From Chitinophaga solisilvae (GTDB lineage: Bacteria > Bacteroidota > Bacteroidia > Chitinophagales > Chitinophagaceae), in NCBI RefSeq assembly GCF_009928525.1, contig NZ_JAABOK010000006.1:248001-312000 (forward strand): a DNA stretch of 64,000 nucleotides. The letters are read 5' to 3'. Under the pieces are notes generated by a model. The model saw only the letters and a list, made by a program, of their open reading frames with translations. It was not told where the DNA came from and ran no database searches. This document shows positions 8,411 through 16,568 of the stretch, in pieces. Each line of letters begins with the position of its first letter. The first letter of the stretch is position 1. The position numbers and the translations under genes are program-made.

Positions 8411-8435
8411 TCAGTACGAAATAATTAACACAGCC

Positions 8436-9581
8436 ATGAGAACAACGATCAAACTGATAATCTTATCCCTCTTTGTAATTTTATCCGGAACCATTGCGCA
8501 GGCGCAGGACAGCACACAGAAGGTGCCTAACCTGACCAGTGTGGCGCACATCGGATTCGTATATCCTGTCAGCTCCAATGGCAGGAAAGCAGGAGAGTAC
8601 ACAAATGCATTTTCCTTACATATTTTAGCAGGTCTTTCCAAAGCTGAAACCGGTACCAGTATTGCCGGTATCTCCAATGTTGTAAGAAAGAATGCACGCG
8701 GCGCACAGGTCGCCGGCATTTCCAATCACCTCGGCAGTACCACCGGCAGCGCTACCATTGCAGGTATTGCCAATATAGTAAAAGGCAGGGCAGAAGGTGT
8801 CATGACAGCCGGTGTGCTGAATAAGTCTGCTTCTCTGAAAGGTGCTCAGGTAGCGGGTTTTGCTAACCTGGCAGATAACAGTACTTCAGAAAGCGTACAG
8901 GTAGCAGGATTCCTGAATAAATCAGATAGCGTCAACTCCTCCCTGGCCGGATTTATCAATATGGATAAGCATGCCCAGGTACAGGTAGCCGGATTTATAA
9001 ATACTACCGGTAACGCACACACGCAGGTAGCCGGTTTTATGAACATCGCTAAAAAAGTTAAAGGCGTACAGGTGGCAGGCTTCCTCAATATTGCCGACAG
9101 CAGCGATTATCCTATCGGATTAATCAACCTGGTAAAAGGCGGCGAGAAGCAGCTCAGCATCAGTATCGATGAAAGCAGCACCACTATTCTCTCCTTCAAA
9201 TCAGGTGGCCGTACCCTGTATGGTATCATCGGCGTAGGATACAACTTCAAGGATAAAAAAAGTAAGTATGCCCTGCAGGGTGGTATAGGTGCACATCTGC
9301 CATTACTCTCACATTTCCGTATCAATCTGGAAGTTACTTCCACTTCCCTGACAGACTTCAAACGCTGGGAATATCACCGTGCATCCTTCGGCGCTTATCC
9401 TGCCTACCGCTTTGGCAGAAAGATAGAGGTATTTGCCGGACCCACCTTCAATCACGTATACACCAAAAACGGCGCTGCCCAGGATCTCGTAAGCCACTAT
9501 TTCTGGACCCGTGAGAAAGGCAATAATAAATTCCAGGGCACGTATATAGGGGGAACGCTGGGGGTACAGGTGAAGCTGTAA
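8436..9581 (+). CDS. LA_2272-family surface-repeat protein without STN domain
   Basis: 381 residues. Signal peptide MRTTIKLIILSLFVILSG to about residue 23 (AQAQ). A region with ten or so repeats of about 14-17 residues follows (TSIAGISNVVRKNA, GAQVAGISNHLG, VQVAGFLNKSD, TQVAGFMNIAKK), ending in IADSSDYPIGLINLVKGG. The C-terminal part is about 160 residues and strand-rich, like that of the protein at 6561 (compare FAGPTFNHV with FAGPSFVMHF). It looks like a paralogue of the receptor's repeat and C-terminal halves lacking the signalling domains. It has its own copy of the ECF promoter and is convergent with the propeller gene at 9740. Probably a target of the sigma factor; function unknown. Confidence 0.85.
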   Translation: MRTTIKLIILSLFVILSGTIAQAQDSTQKVPNLTSVAHIGFVYPVSSNGRKAGEYTNAFSLHILAGLSKAETGTSIAGISNVVRKNARGAQVAGISNHLGSTTGSATIAGIANIVKGRAEGVMTAGVLNKSASLKGAQVAGFANLADNSTSESVQVAGFLNKSDSVNSSLAGFINMDKHAQVQVAGFINTTGNAHTQVAGFMNIAKKVKGVQVAGFLNIADSSDYPIGLINLVKGGEKQLSISIDESSTTILSFKSGGRTLYGIIGVGYNFKDKKSKYALQGGIGAHLPLLSHFRINLEVTSTSLTDFKRWEYHRASFGAYPAYRFGRKIEVFAGPTFNHVYTKNGAAQDLVSHYFWTREKGNNKFQGTYIGGTLGVQVKL

Positions 9582-9591
9582 ATAAAAAATT

Positions 9592-9734
9592 AATTACGAA
9601 TTACGAATTGCGAATTACGAATGCGGAAGCGGAGATTTAATCGAAGATGAATAGGATGAAGGATTAAATGCCTTTCTTTCTTCGAATAAATCTCCGCTTC
9701 CGCATTCGTAATTCGTAATTCGCAATTCGTAATT
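9592..9734. repeat. Long palindrome P3 (AATTACG-heptamer arms)
   Basis: Arms 9592-9639 and 9687-9734 pair at 46 of 48 positions; a shorter second stem (TCGAAG/CTTCGA) sits inside the loop. The two mismatches arise because the single AATTGCG heptamer occupies the third unit in one arm and the second unit in the other. It lies between convergent genes, five bases before the stop of the gene at 9740. Confidence 0.9.
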
Positions 9735-9739
9735 CCTGA

Positions 9740-10591
9740 TTAAAACTTCATCACATTGCCTTCCATCATAGCCGGTGTTATAATCTTTCCGGATTTGTCG
9801 ATGGTGAAATCGGCGGGGCCGGAGATGGGTTCTTTGTTGAGGGTAACAACTTTTCCGTTGTTGATGTCCAGTTCAATGATAACACCTTTTTTCTCGAAGG
9901 CTACCCAGTCGGATATGATGAGTTTACTGTTTTTGGTGAGGGTGATGCCATCATAATAGCCGGTGCGGGTGGTGAGCGGAACAAATTTCTTTTCGGGGGC
10001 GGAGAGGTCTATATATCCGATTTGTCCGTCAGGGGCGCCGAGGGAGCCGAAACCGCAGGCGTACAGCCGTTGGCGTTTGCTGTCGTAGGCGAGGCCGTTG
10101 GCGCCTCTGATGGGGTTGAATATTTTCACTTCTTCAAAAGAGGGAATATTCCCCAGTTGCACGATGTAGATTTTGTTGATGTCAGTAGCAGAAACAAAGA
10201 TGCTGTTTTCATCGCGGGGGGTAATATCGTTGAGGAGGGCAGAGCCGGTAGCGGACATGTCCAGGTTGAATACCTGTTTACCGTTACGGAGGTCGTATCC
10301 GCGGATGTGGTCTACATCAGTAACGTAGAGGATGTTGCGGAAGATGGCCGAACCTTTGGGAGAGTCCAGGCTGTCTGCAAATACAGTTACATCGCCCTGT
10401 GGGGTCATCTTGTAGATAACGCCGTCTCCGTCTTTTTTGGTAGGGTCTCCGCCGGTATCGCTGATATAATAGTAACCGTCATGTATGATAACGCTCTCCG
10501 GCGCTTTCATGGGAGTTTTGTTGATTCTGGTCTGGGTATGGGCCGCTATGGCTATTCCCAGCAGTGGCAGTAACAAGGCTGTTGCTTTCAT
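9740..10591 (-). CDS. Exported SMP-30/NHL-like beta-propeller protein
   Basis: 283 residues from the ATG at 10591; a longer frame to 10657 adds a non-signal-like extension and is rejected. Signal peptide MKATALLLPLLGIAIAAHT. The body has propeller strands spaced as in the SMP-30/LRE superfamily: PESVIIHDGYYYISDTGGD, DSPKGSAIFRNILYVTD, GANGLAYDSKRQRLYACGFG, GPADFTIDKSGKIITPAM. Metal-ligand residues are less clear than in the protein at 2693. It probably lies in the periplasm and may be a lactonase or a binding propeller. It follows the AraC gene by 62 bp on the same strand. Confidence 0.8.
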   Translation of the reverse strand: MKATALLLPLLGIAIAAHTQTRINKTPMKAPESVIIHDGYYYISDTGGDPTKKDGDGVIYKMTPQGDVTVFADSLDSPKGSAIFRNILYVTDVDHIRGYDLRNGKQVFNLDMSATGSALLNDITPRDENSIFVSATDINKIYIVQLGNIPSFEEVKIFNPIRGANGLAYDSKRQRLYACGFGSLGAPDGQIGYIDLSAPEKKFVPLTTRTGYYDGITLTKNSKLIISDWVAFEKKGVIIELDINNGKVVTLNKEPISGPADFTIDKSGKIITPAMMEGNVMKF

Positions 10592-10653
10592 AGTTTGTGA
10601 TGATTTATGACAAAGGTAGGGTGAGCGGTGAATGGGCTGATAACAGGATCCGT

Positions 10654-11517
10654 TCAAAAAGTAGCAGTTTTGGTTCGCTGTGTATTTTTGGGTGTGATGC
10701 CATACAGCTGCTTGTATTGGCGTATGAAATAGGAGGTACTCTCAAATCCGCACTCATCGGCTATTTCATTGACATTTTTAGGTGTATGCTGCAACAGGTA
10801 GTGTGCATGCTTCAGTTTCTCTTCGTTAATCCATTTTTTGGGAGGCGCCTGGTATAGTTTAGCGAATTCTCTTTTGAAGGCCGAAAGGCTTAATCCGCAT
10901 ATTTTAGCGTATTCCGCCAGTGACAAGGGTTTTAGCAGATGTGCCCTGATGGTCATTGTCAGGTTTTCTGCACTGGTATCAAAGAGATGGTGCAGGAATG
11001 AAAGCACAGCGGCGCGGTGTTTACCAGATAGCAGCAGTAACAGCACTTCTTTTATTTTCAGTTCCAGCAGCCGCGGCGTATGTTCGCCGGGTTGCTGCAT
11101 GTAGCTGATGATACTGTCGCGCACAGCGGTCAGTTGTGTAGAACAAGGCAACACCATGGGAATGTTTGTCTGCGTTTCCTGCACGTGTTGTACATCATCG
11201 AGGAAGCTCCGGAGAATATTATCATCCACACAAAGCATGAGTCCCTGGTATTCTGCGCCGTCGGTCAGGAAAGCAGACATAAAATAGGTGCCTCTTTTCA
11301 GCAGCATGACATCACCGGAGCCGGCAATGATTTTGCCTTGCGGCAGATGCACATGTTTACTGCCGCGGATAACGAATACCAGTGTATTTTCTGTAAGAAA
11401 GCCCTCTGCCTTGTCCTGACGGTCCAGTAGCCTGAACCAGGCCATGGCCGATTTTCCGCTGTGGCATAATTGTAGTGGCGGGATTTCCTGAAATGCTGCT
11501 GGCAGGCGATATAACAT
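10654..11517 (-). CDS. AraC-family transcriptional regulator
   Basis: 287 residues from the ATG at 11517 (MLYRLPAAFQEIP). An upstream in-frame start at 11562 would run through the divergent promoter region. The N-terminal half is a cupin-like sensor (LVFVIRGSKHVHLPQG). The C-terminal AraC DNA-binding domain contains two helix-turn-helices: SLAEYAKICGLSLSAFKREF and NVNEIADECGFESTSYFIRQYKQLYGITPK. The downstream propeller at 9740 is a plausible target and operon partner. A symmetric AT-rich site (11543-11568) lies between it and the divergent lipoprotein gene. Inducer unknown. Confidence 0.92.
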   Translation of the reverse strand: MLYRLPAAFQEIPPLQLCHSGKSAMAWFRLLDRQDKAEGFLTENTLVFVIRGSKHVHLPQGKIIAGSGDVMLLKRGTYFMSAFLTDGAEYQGLMLCVDDNILRSFLDDVQHVQETQTNIPMVLPCSTQLTAVRDSIISYMQQPGEHTPRLLELKIKEVLLLLLSGKHRAAVLSFLHHLFDTSAENLTMTIRAHLLKPLSLAEYAKICGLSLSAFKREFAKLYQAPPKKWINEEKLKHAHYLLQHTPKNVNEIADECGFESTSYFIRQYKQLYGITPKNTQRTKTATF

Positions 11518-11542
11518 AATATTACCGGAGATTTTGATTTTT

Positions 11543-11568
11543 ACAAATATCAGCATTTTCATATTTGT
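11543..11568. promoter_or_regulatory. Inverted repeat between divergent AraC and lipoprotein genes
   Basis: ACAAATAT (11543-11550) and ATATTTGT (11561-11568) are exact inverted copies separated by 10 bp. Each half reads ATATTTG on its outward strand, close to the TAnnTTTG -7 box, so this may be a pair of back-to-back promoters or an operator for the adjacent AraC protein. Inference only. Confidence 0.4.
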
Positions 11569-11621
11569 ATAAGCGAATTTTGTGGCATTGTATTTGGATT
11601 ATGCGGACAAAAGCGTTTCGT

Positions 11622-12029
11622 ATGAAAACATGGCTATACTTACCACTGTTATTGCTGGGTTTCATATTGCCCGGTTGCACCAAAACCACGAATGAAGTGG
11701 TAATTCCCAACAAAACAATTCTTCAGGACGTACCGCCCAACAAATGGGGCGTTGATGGTAATGTACGTTATGTACAGATCGCCGTTCCGGAACTGGATGC
11801 CACCTCCAATCAGCTGGATGGCGTTATTGTGTCTATCGCCAGGGATGGAACGTTGTATGAACTTTTACCTGAAGTATTTGATGGTGAAAGTTATAATGTG
11901 ATCCATTCCAGCCAGGAAAAAGGTTTTGTGACAGTGGAACTGAGAGGCGCCAATGGTCAGCTGGCCAAGCCGGTTACAAAGACCTACCGCTTCAAGATAG
12001 TTATTATTCCGTCTTCACAGATTGACTAA
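11622..12029 (+). CDS. Small lipoprotein of unknown function
   Basis: 135 residues from the ATG at 11622. A lipoprotein signal peptide ends at FILPGC (lipidated Cys19), followed by KTTNEVVIPNKTILQDVPPN. The mature part of about 115 residues is strand-rich (VRYVQIAVPELDA, GFVTVELRGANG, YRFKIVIIPSSQ) and looks like one Ig-like or C2-like sandwich. No catalytic motif is visible and I do not recognise the family. Earlier in-frame ATGs exist but would bury the signal peptide. The gene ends at a strong terminator (12057-12087), so it is monocistronic and divergent from the AraC gene. Confidence 0.75.
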   Translation: MKTWLYLPLLLLGFILPGCTKTTNEVVIPNKTILQDVPPNKWGVDGNVRYVQIAVPELDATSNQLDGVIVSIARDGTLYELLPEVFDGESYNVIHSSQEKGFVTVELRGANGQLAKPVTKTYRFKIVIIPSSQID

Positions 12030-12056
12030 TTCATCTTTACCATTTACTTCAACATA

Positions 12057-12087
12057 AAGGTTTCCGTCACGTACGGAAACCTTTTTT
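12057..12087 (+). terminator. Rho-independent terminator after the lipoprotein gene
   Basis: Perfect 11-bp stem AAGGTTTCCGT (12057-12067) with ACGGAAACCTT (12073-12083), a 5-nt loop and a T run to 12087. Confidence 0.92.
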
Positions 12088-12216
12088 GTTGCCCTTATTT
12101 TTACCATTCCTCCCTGTTAATTGTGAGGTAACATTCTTTTTGTTATTTTAAGCGGCATTTTAGACAAAACCCTTATTGACAGGGAGTAACAGTGAACAGG
12201 TAAAAATTCATTATTC

Positions 12217-14751
12217 ATGGATACCAGAAGAGATTTTATAAAGAAGGCAGCACTGCTGTCCGGGGCCACCGGCGTAATGGGCACCCTGCCCGGCTCCATT
12301 CAGCGCGCATTGGCCATAAACCCCAGGCCAGGCACCACCTGGCAGGATGCGGAGCACATTGTAATACTGATGCAGGAGAACCGCTCTTTTGACCATTGCT
12401 ATGGCTCCCTGAAAGGTGTCCGCGGTTATAACGATCCCCGCGCCATACAACTGCCTGATAAGAACCTGGTATGGCTGCAAACGAATGAAAAAAATGAAAC
12501 CTTTGCACCTTTCCGGCTGAATATAAAAGATACCAAAGCGACGTGGATGAGCAGCCTGCCGCACTCCTGGGCCAACCAGGTGGATGCGCGCAACGGAGGA
12601 AAATACGATCAATGGCTGCTGGTGAAAGCCTCCGGCAATAAAGAGTGGGCGCCTATGCCGCTTACCATGGGCTTCTACAACAGAGAAGATATTCCTTTCT
12701 ATTACGCTATGGCAGATGCTTTCACCGTATGTGACCAGAACTTCTGTTCCTCGCTGACAGGCACTACACCCAACCGCCTTTATTTATGGACCGGTACCCT
12801 CCGCGATGAACAAAAGGCATCGGCCAAAGCCAACGTATGGAATGAAGATGTTGACTACGGTGCAGAAGCACACTGGACAACTTTCCCTGAACGCCTGCAG
12901 GATAACGGCATCAGCTGGAGAATATACCAGAACGAAATCAGCGCCGCCGGCCTCGAAGGAGAGAAAGACGGGATGCTGGCCAACTTCACCGATAACCCGA
13001 TAGAATGGTTCAGCGCCTTTAATGTGCGCTTCTCCACCGGGCATATCAAATACCTGCAACGCCGTTTGCAGCAGCTGCCGGAAGAAATCTCCGGGCTGCA
13101 GGGGAAAGTGGCTGCTGCCGCTGCCGGCAGCGAGGAGGCCGCAAAACTGCAACGGCAGCTGGAACGCAAACAAAAGGAACTGGAAAAGGTAAAGCAGGAT
13201 GCGGTGACCTTTACCGCTGCCAACTTCAGCAAATTATCCGCGAAGGAACAGGAACTGCATAACAGGGCCTTTACCACCAATATCGGCGACCCCGATTATC
13301 ATGAACTGGAAACCCTGAAGTATAAAGACGGCGATACAGAAAGAACCGTACAGATACCTAAAGGAGATATCCTGCATCAGTTCCGCACTGATGTTAACAG
13401 CGGACAGCTACCCACCGTTTCCTGGCTGGTAGCCCCCGGTGAATTCTCTGACCACCCCGGAGCGCCCTGGTATGGCGCCTGGTATGTGTCTGAAGTGCTG
13501 GATATTCTCACCCGGCAGGAAGAAGTATGGAAGAAAACCATTTTTATCCTCTGCTATGATGAAAACGATGGCTACTTCGACCATGTGCCGCCATTTACCG
13601 CTCCCTTCAAACCCGGTACCGGACTGGTTTCTAAAGGAATAGATACTGCCCTGGAATATGTGGGGAAAGCACAGGAAGAAGCTAAAAGACATGTAGGCAA
13701 AAACGAGGTGCGGGAAAGCCCTATCGGCCTGGGATACCGCGTGCCGCTGGTGATAGCATCACCCTGGAGCCGCGGTGGTTACGTGAACTCCCAGGTGTTT
13801 GACCACACTTCTATCCTGCAGTTTATGGAGCAGTTCCTCCAGCATAAAGGCAAGGCCGTTAAAGAAACGAATATCAGCGCCTGGCGCCGTACTGTTTGTG
13901 GTGACCTGACCTCTGTTTTCCGGCCGTTTAACGGAGAAAAAATAAAGGTGCCTTTCCCTGAACGCAAAGAGTTCATTGAAAGTGTTTACAATGCCCGCTT
14001 CAAGAAGCTGCCGGATGAATTCAAAAAGCTGACAACTGCAGAGATAGAGAAGATCAACAGCGATCCCGCCCATGCAGAATGGATGCCGCGCCAGGAGAAA
14101 GGCACCCGCGTATCCAATGCATTGCCGTATCAGCTCTATGCTTCGGGTAAACTGAGCGCAGACAGGAAAGCATTTGAAATCAGCTTCTCTGCCGCCAGCG
14201 AAGTATTTGGTAAAAAAGCCGCTGGCTCTCCGTTCAACGTATACGCTCCCGGAAAATACCTGCAGGCAGAAACCCGTCAGATGGAGCCTGTACGTACCTG
14301 GGCCTACGCTGTTACCGCCGGAGACACCCTCCGTGACACATGGCCGCTGCACGCTTTCGAAAATGAACATTATCACCTGCGTACCTACGGTCCTAATGGT
14401 TTCTACCGCGAATTCCGCGGCAGCATCCAGGACCCGCAGGCCTCCATCGTGTGCGAATACCATCACGCTGCCGGTAATACGAAAAAACTCAGCGGCAATG
14501 TACTGCTGCGCATTATCAACAGCAGCGCCAAAGCCATTACTGTCATCATCGAAGATAAAGCCTACGGCAAGCCTCCGGTAAAGAAAACCATCGCTGCAAA
14601 AACAGAAGGCGCCGTTATCATGGATCTCGCCTCCAGCCACAACTGGTACGACTTCTCCGTGAAAGTCAACGACTACGCTGACTTTGAACAACGTTACGCC
14701 GGCAGGGTAGAAACCGGGAAAGAAGGAATCAGTGATCCGGCTATGGCATAA
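12217..14751 (+). CDS. Tat-exported phosphocholine-type phospholipase C
   Basis: 844 residues. A twin-arginine signal (MDTRRDFIKKAALLSG) is followed by the catalytic phosphoesterase domain with the family signature HIVILMQENRSFDHCYGSL and later DENDGYFDHVPP, SDHPGAPWYGAWYVSEVLD and GYRVPLVIASPWSRGG, which supply metal-binding residues. Two C-terminal DUF756-type sandwich domains (about 640-830) follow. Residues about 283-325 form a charged coiled-coil insertion (AAKLQRQLERKQKELEKVK) that makes the protein longer than the roughly 700 residues usual for the family. The likely role is cleavage of phosphatidylcholine or sphingomyelin outside the cytoplasm to release phosphocholine. Monocistronic. 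Confidence 0.93.
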   Translation: MDTRRDFIKKAALLSGATGVMGTLPGSIQRALAINPRPGTTWQDAEHIVILMQENRSFDHCYGSLKGVRGYNDPRAIQLPDKNLVWLQTNEKNETFAPFRLNIKDTKATWMSSLPHSWANQVDARNGGKYDQWLLVKASGNKEWAPMPLTMGFYNREDIPFYYAMADAFTVCDQNFCSSLTGTTPNRLYLWTGTLRDEQKASAKANVWNEDVDYGAEAHWTTFPERLQDNGISWRIYQNEISAAGLEGEKDGMLANFTDNPIEWFSAFNVRFSTGHIKYLQRRLQQLPEEISGLQGKVAAAAAGSEEAAKLQRQLERKQKELEKVKQDAVTFTAANFSKLSAKEQELHNRAFTTNIGDPDYHELETLKYKDGDTERTVQIPKGDILHQFRTDVNSGQLPTVSWLVAPGEFSDHPGAPWYGAWYVSEVLDILTRQEEVWKKTIFILCYDENDGYFDHVPPFTAPFKPGTGLVSKGIDTALEYVGKAQEEAKRHVGKNEVRESPIGLGYRVPLVIASPWSRGGYVNSQVFDHTSILQFMEQFLQHKGKAVKETNISAWRRTVCGDLTSVFRPFNGEKIKVPFPERKEFIESVYNARFKKLPDEFKKLTTAEIEKINSDPAHAEWMPRQEKGTRVSNALPYQLYASGKLSADRKAFEISFSAASEVFGKKAAGSPFNVYAPGKYLQAETRQMEPVRTWAYAVTAGDTLRDTWPLHAFENEHYHLRTYGPNGFYREFRGSIQDPQASIVCEYHHAAGNTKKLSGNVLLRIINSSAKAITVIIEDKAYGKPPVKKTIAAKTEGAVIMDLASSHNWYDFSVKVNDYADFEQRYAGRVETGKEGISDPAMA

Positions 14752-14769
14752 CATAACATAACATAACAT
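14749..14769 (+). repeat. Short TAACA pentanucleotide tandem repeat
   Basis: Four consecutive TAACA units begin at the stop codon of the phospholipase gene and run into palindrome P4. Such a repeat at the stop could vary in copy number without altering the protein. Confidence 0.7.
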
Positions 14770-14894
14770 TTAGTTATTTAGTTATTTGAGATTTGGTTAT
14801 TTAAAATGCAGCGGAGATCGTTGCGGATATGATATACGCGAAAATCTCCGCTGCATTTTAAATAACCAAATCTCAAATAACCAAATAACTAAAT
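14768..14894. repeat. Long palindrome P4 (TTATTTG-type arms)
   Basis: Arms 14768-14818 and 14844-14894 match at 50 of 51 positions around a 25-nt loop. The outer arm is built of TTATTTAG / TTATTTGAG / TTTGG units like P1 and P5. The inner arm ends in GCAGCGGAGAT, similar to the inner arm of P3. It lies after the phospholipase stop and before a codirectional gene. Confidence 0.9.
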
Positions 14895-14908
14895 GACAGG
14901 TCTTTTAA

Positions 14909-14954
14909 CCTTTAGCCGTCAGTTGTTGTTATTTATTCAACTGACGGCTGAAGG
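14909..14954. other. Hairpin in the leader region of the L,D-transpeptidase gene
   Basis: CCTTTAGCCGTCAGTTG (14909-14925) pairs with CAACTGACGGCTGAAGG (14938-14954) with one mismatch and a 12-nt loop. There is no T run, so a simple terminator is unlikely. It may be a leader structure or a transcript-end stabiliser for the preceding gene. Confidence 0.5.
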
Positions 14955-14990
14955 TTGTTCAGTTGGTACCCGATTTGATGTGTGACCAAT

Positions 14991-16568
14991 ATGATGAAAC
15001 TTATCCTGATTTTTAGCCTCATAACAGCAGTGGTTGCCGGCTGCCATTCCCCAGCAGCACCGGCAGAAGCTACCCGGATGTACACGGATAGCATTACCCC
15101 CCGCAATATCTCCATTACCAGCTCCGGCAGCTATAATGACCTGTTTCTCGACAGCAATGCAGTGACCCGCTTTATCACCGCACAACACCTGGATGATACC
15201 GTCGCCAACAGGTTAATCAGTTTTTACAATGCACGTAATTATGAGTTTGCATGGCTGGACAGTACGGGGCTGACAGAAGAAGCCGCCGCTTTCCGCAGCC
15301 TGTACAGCTATCTGAAAGACAGTGTGCATAACAGGGAACTGGATACCCGTATGAATGCGCTGATGGAGGAAGACAGTCTGCATGTCAGTGCCAGAGATCC
15401 TGCCATGGTGAATACGGAGCTGATGCTGACCATCCGCCTGATACAATATTTCAGGGAGAAAGGTGGCAGCGTTGCCGTGATGGAACAAATGGTGCCTGTC
15501 AGCAAACAGACTACGGAACAGCTGACGGAAACCATGATGGGCGTGGATGATAAGCTGTATCCTGCTGCCGCTGCAATGAAGCCCTGGCTGAAAAAGTACC
15601 GCGATATAGTAAAGAACGGCGGCTGGGAACCGGTGGCCATCTCGCGTAAAGCATACAGCAAAGGTCAGTCATCTCCCGAAATAATACCACTGAAGAAAAG
15701 ACTGGCGATAACGGGAGAATTAAAACAGATGGATTCCACAACAGTGTTTACGGAAGAACTGGAAGCAGCAGTGAATACCTTTCGTAACGCGCACGGATAT
15801 ACGCAAAATGGCGTCATCAACGATACGGTTATCAGAGCGATGAACATACCTGCCGCACAGCGGCAGCAGCAGCTGCTCATCAACATGCAGCGTATGAAAT
15901 GGATGCCGGCAGAGCCGGAAGGGAAGCTCATACTGGTGAATATACCGGCCTTTGTACTGCATGTCACCAATAAAGGGAAGAAAGTATTTGACATGGATAT
16001 TGTGGTAGGAAAAGAAGGCCACAGTACCACTATGTTCTCCGGTAAACTGAATATGGTGGTGTTCAGTCCGTACTGGAATATTCCACGTAGTATTGTCCGC
16101 AAGGAAATATTGCCGGCCATGCGACGCAACAGTAGCTACCTGGCCAGGCGTAACATGGAAATTACCAAGGTGGTGAACGGCGTACCCAGGATCAGGCAGC
16201 GACCAGGCCCCCGGAATGCGCTGGGCCGTGTAAAATTTCTCTTCCCCAACAGCTTTAACATCTACTTTCATGATACGCCGGAGAAGAGTCTTTTTAACCG
16301 CGATATACGCGCCTACAGCCACGGCTGTATCCGACTGCGGGAGCCACTGAAGATGGCGCAGTTCCTGCTGGAAGACTCACCCCGGTGGACAAACGAAAAA
16401 ATTGATTCTGCCATGAACAGCCGTAAGCAGCAATATATTCCCATACGGCCGCCGGTGCCGGTCATTATCACCTATTTCACCTCCTGGGCGGATGACGCAG
16501 ACGGGCTGCATCAGGTGACTGATGTATATGGCCACGATGAAAGAATGCGTACGAAAATGTTCCTTTAG
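14991..16568 (+). CDS. YcbB-like L,D-transpeptidase lipoprotein
   Basis: 525 residues from the ATG at 14991 (a GTG at 14982 is less likely). Lipoprotein signal with lipobox VVAGC (Cys18). A long N-terminal helical region of the YcbB type is followed by a peptidoglycan-binding helix bundle (FTEELEAAVNTFRNAHGYTQNGVIND) and a YkuD catalytic domain. Its motif is HDTPE then, about 20 residues on, YSHGCIRL, with the nucleophilic Cys near residue 445. Family members make 3-3 cross-links in peptidoglycan or attach proteins to it. The gene overlaps tail-to-tail, by four bases, with a second L,D-transpeptidase gene. Confidence 0.93.
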   Translation: MMKLILIFSLITAVVAGCHSPAAPAEATRMYTDSITPRNISITSSGSYNDLFLDSNAVTRFITAQHLDDTVANRLISFYNARNYEFAWLDSTGLTEEAAAFRSLYSYLKDSVHNRELDTRMNALMEEDSLHVSARDPAMVNTELMLTIRLIQYFREKGGSVAVMEQMVPVSKQTTEQLTETMMGVDDKLYPAAAAMKPWLKKYRDIVKNGGWEPVAISRKAYSKGQSSPEIIPLKKRLAITGELKQMDSTTVFTEELEAAVNTFRNAHGYTQNGVINDTVIRAMNIPAAQRQQQLLINMQRMKWMPAEPEGKLILVNIPAFVLHVTNKGKKVFDMDIVVGKEGHSTTMFSGKLNMVVFSPYWNIPRSIVRKEILPAMRRNSSYLARRNMEITKVVNGVPRIRQRPGPRNALGRVKFLFPNSFNIYFHDTPEKSLFNRDIRAYSHGCIRLREPLKMAQFLLEDSPRWTNEKIDSAMNSRKQQYIPIRPPVPVIITYFTSWADDADGLHQVTDVYGHDERMRTKMFL

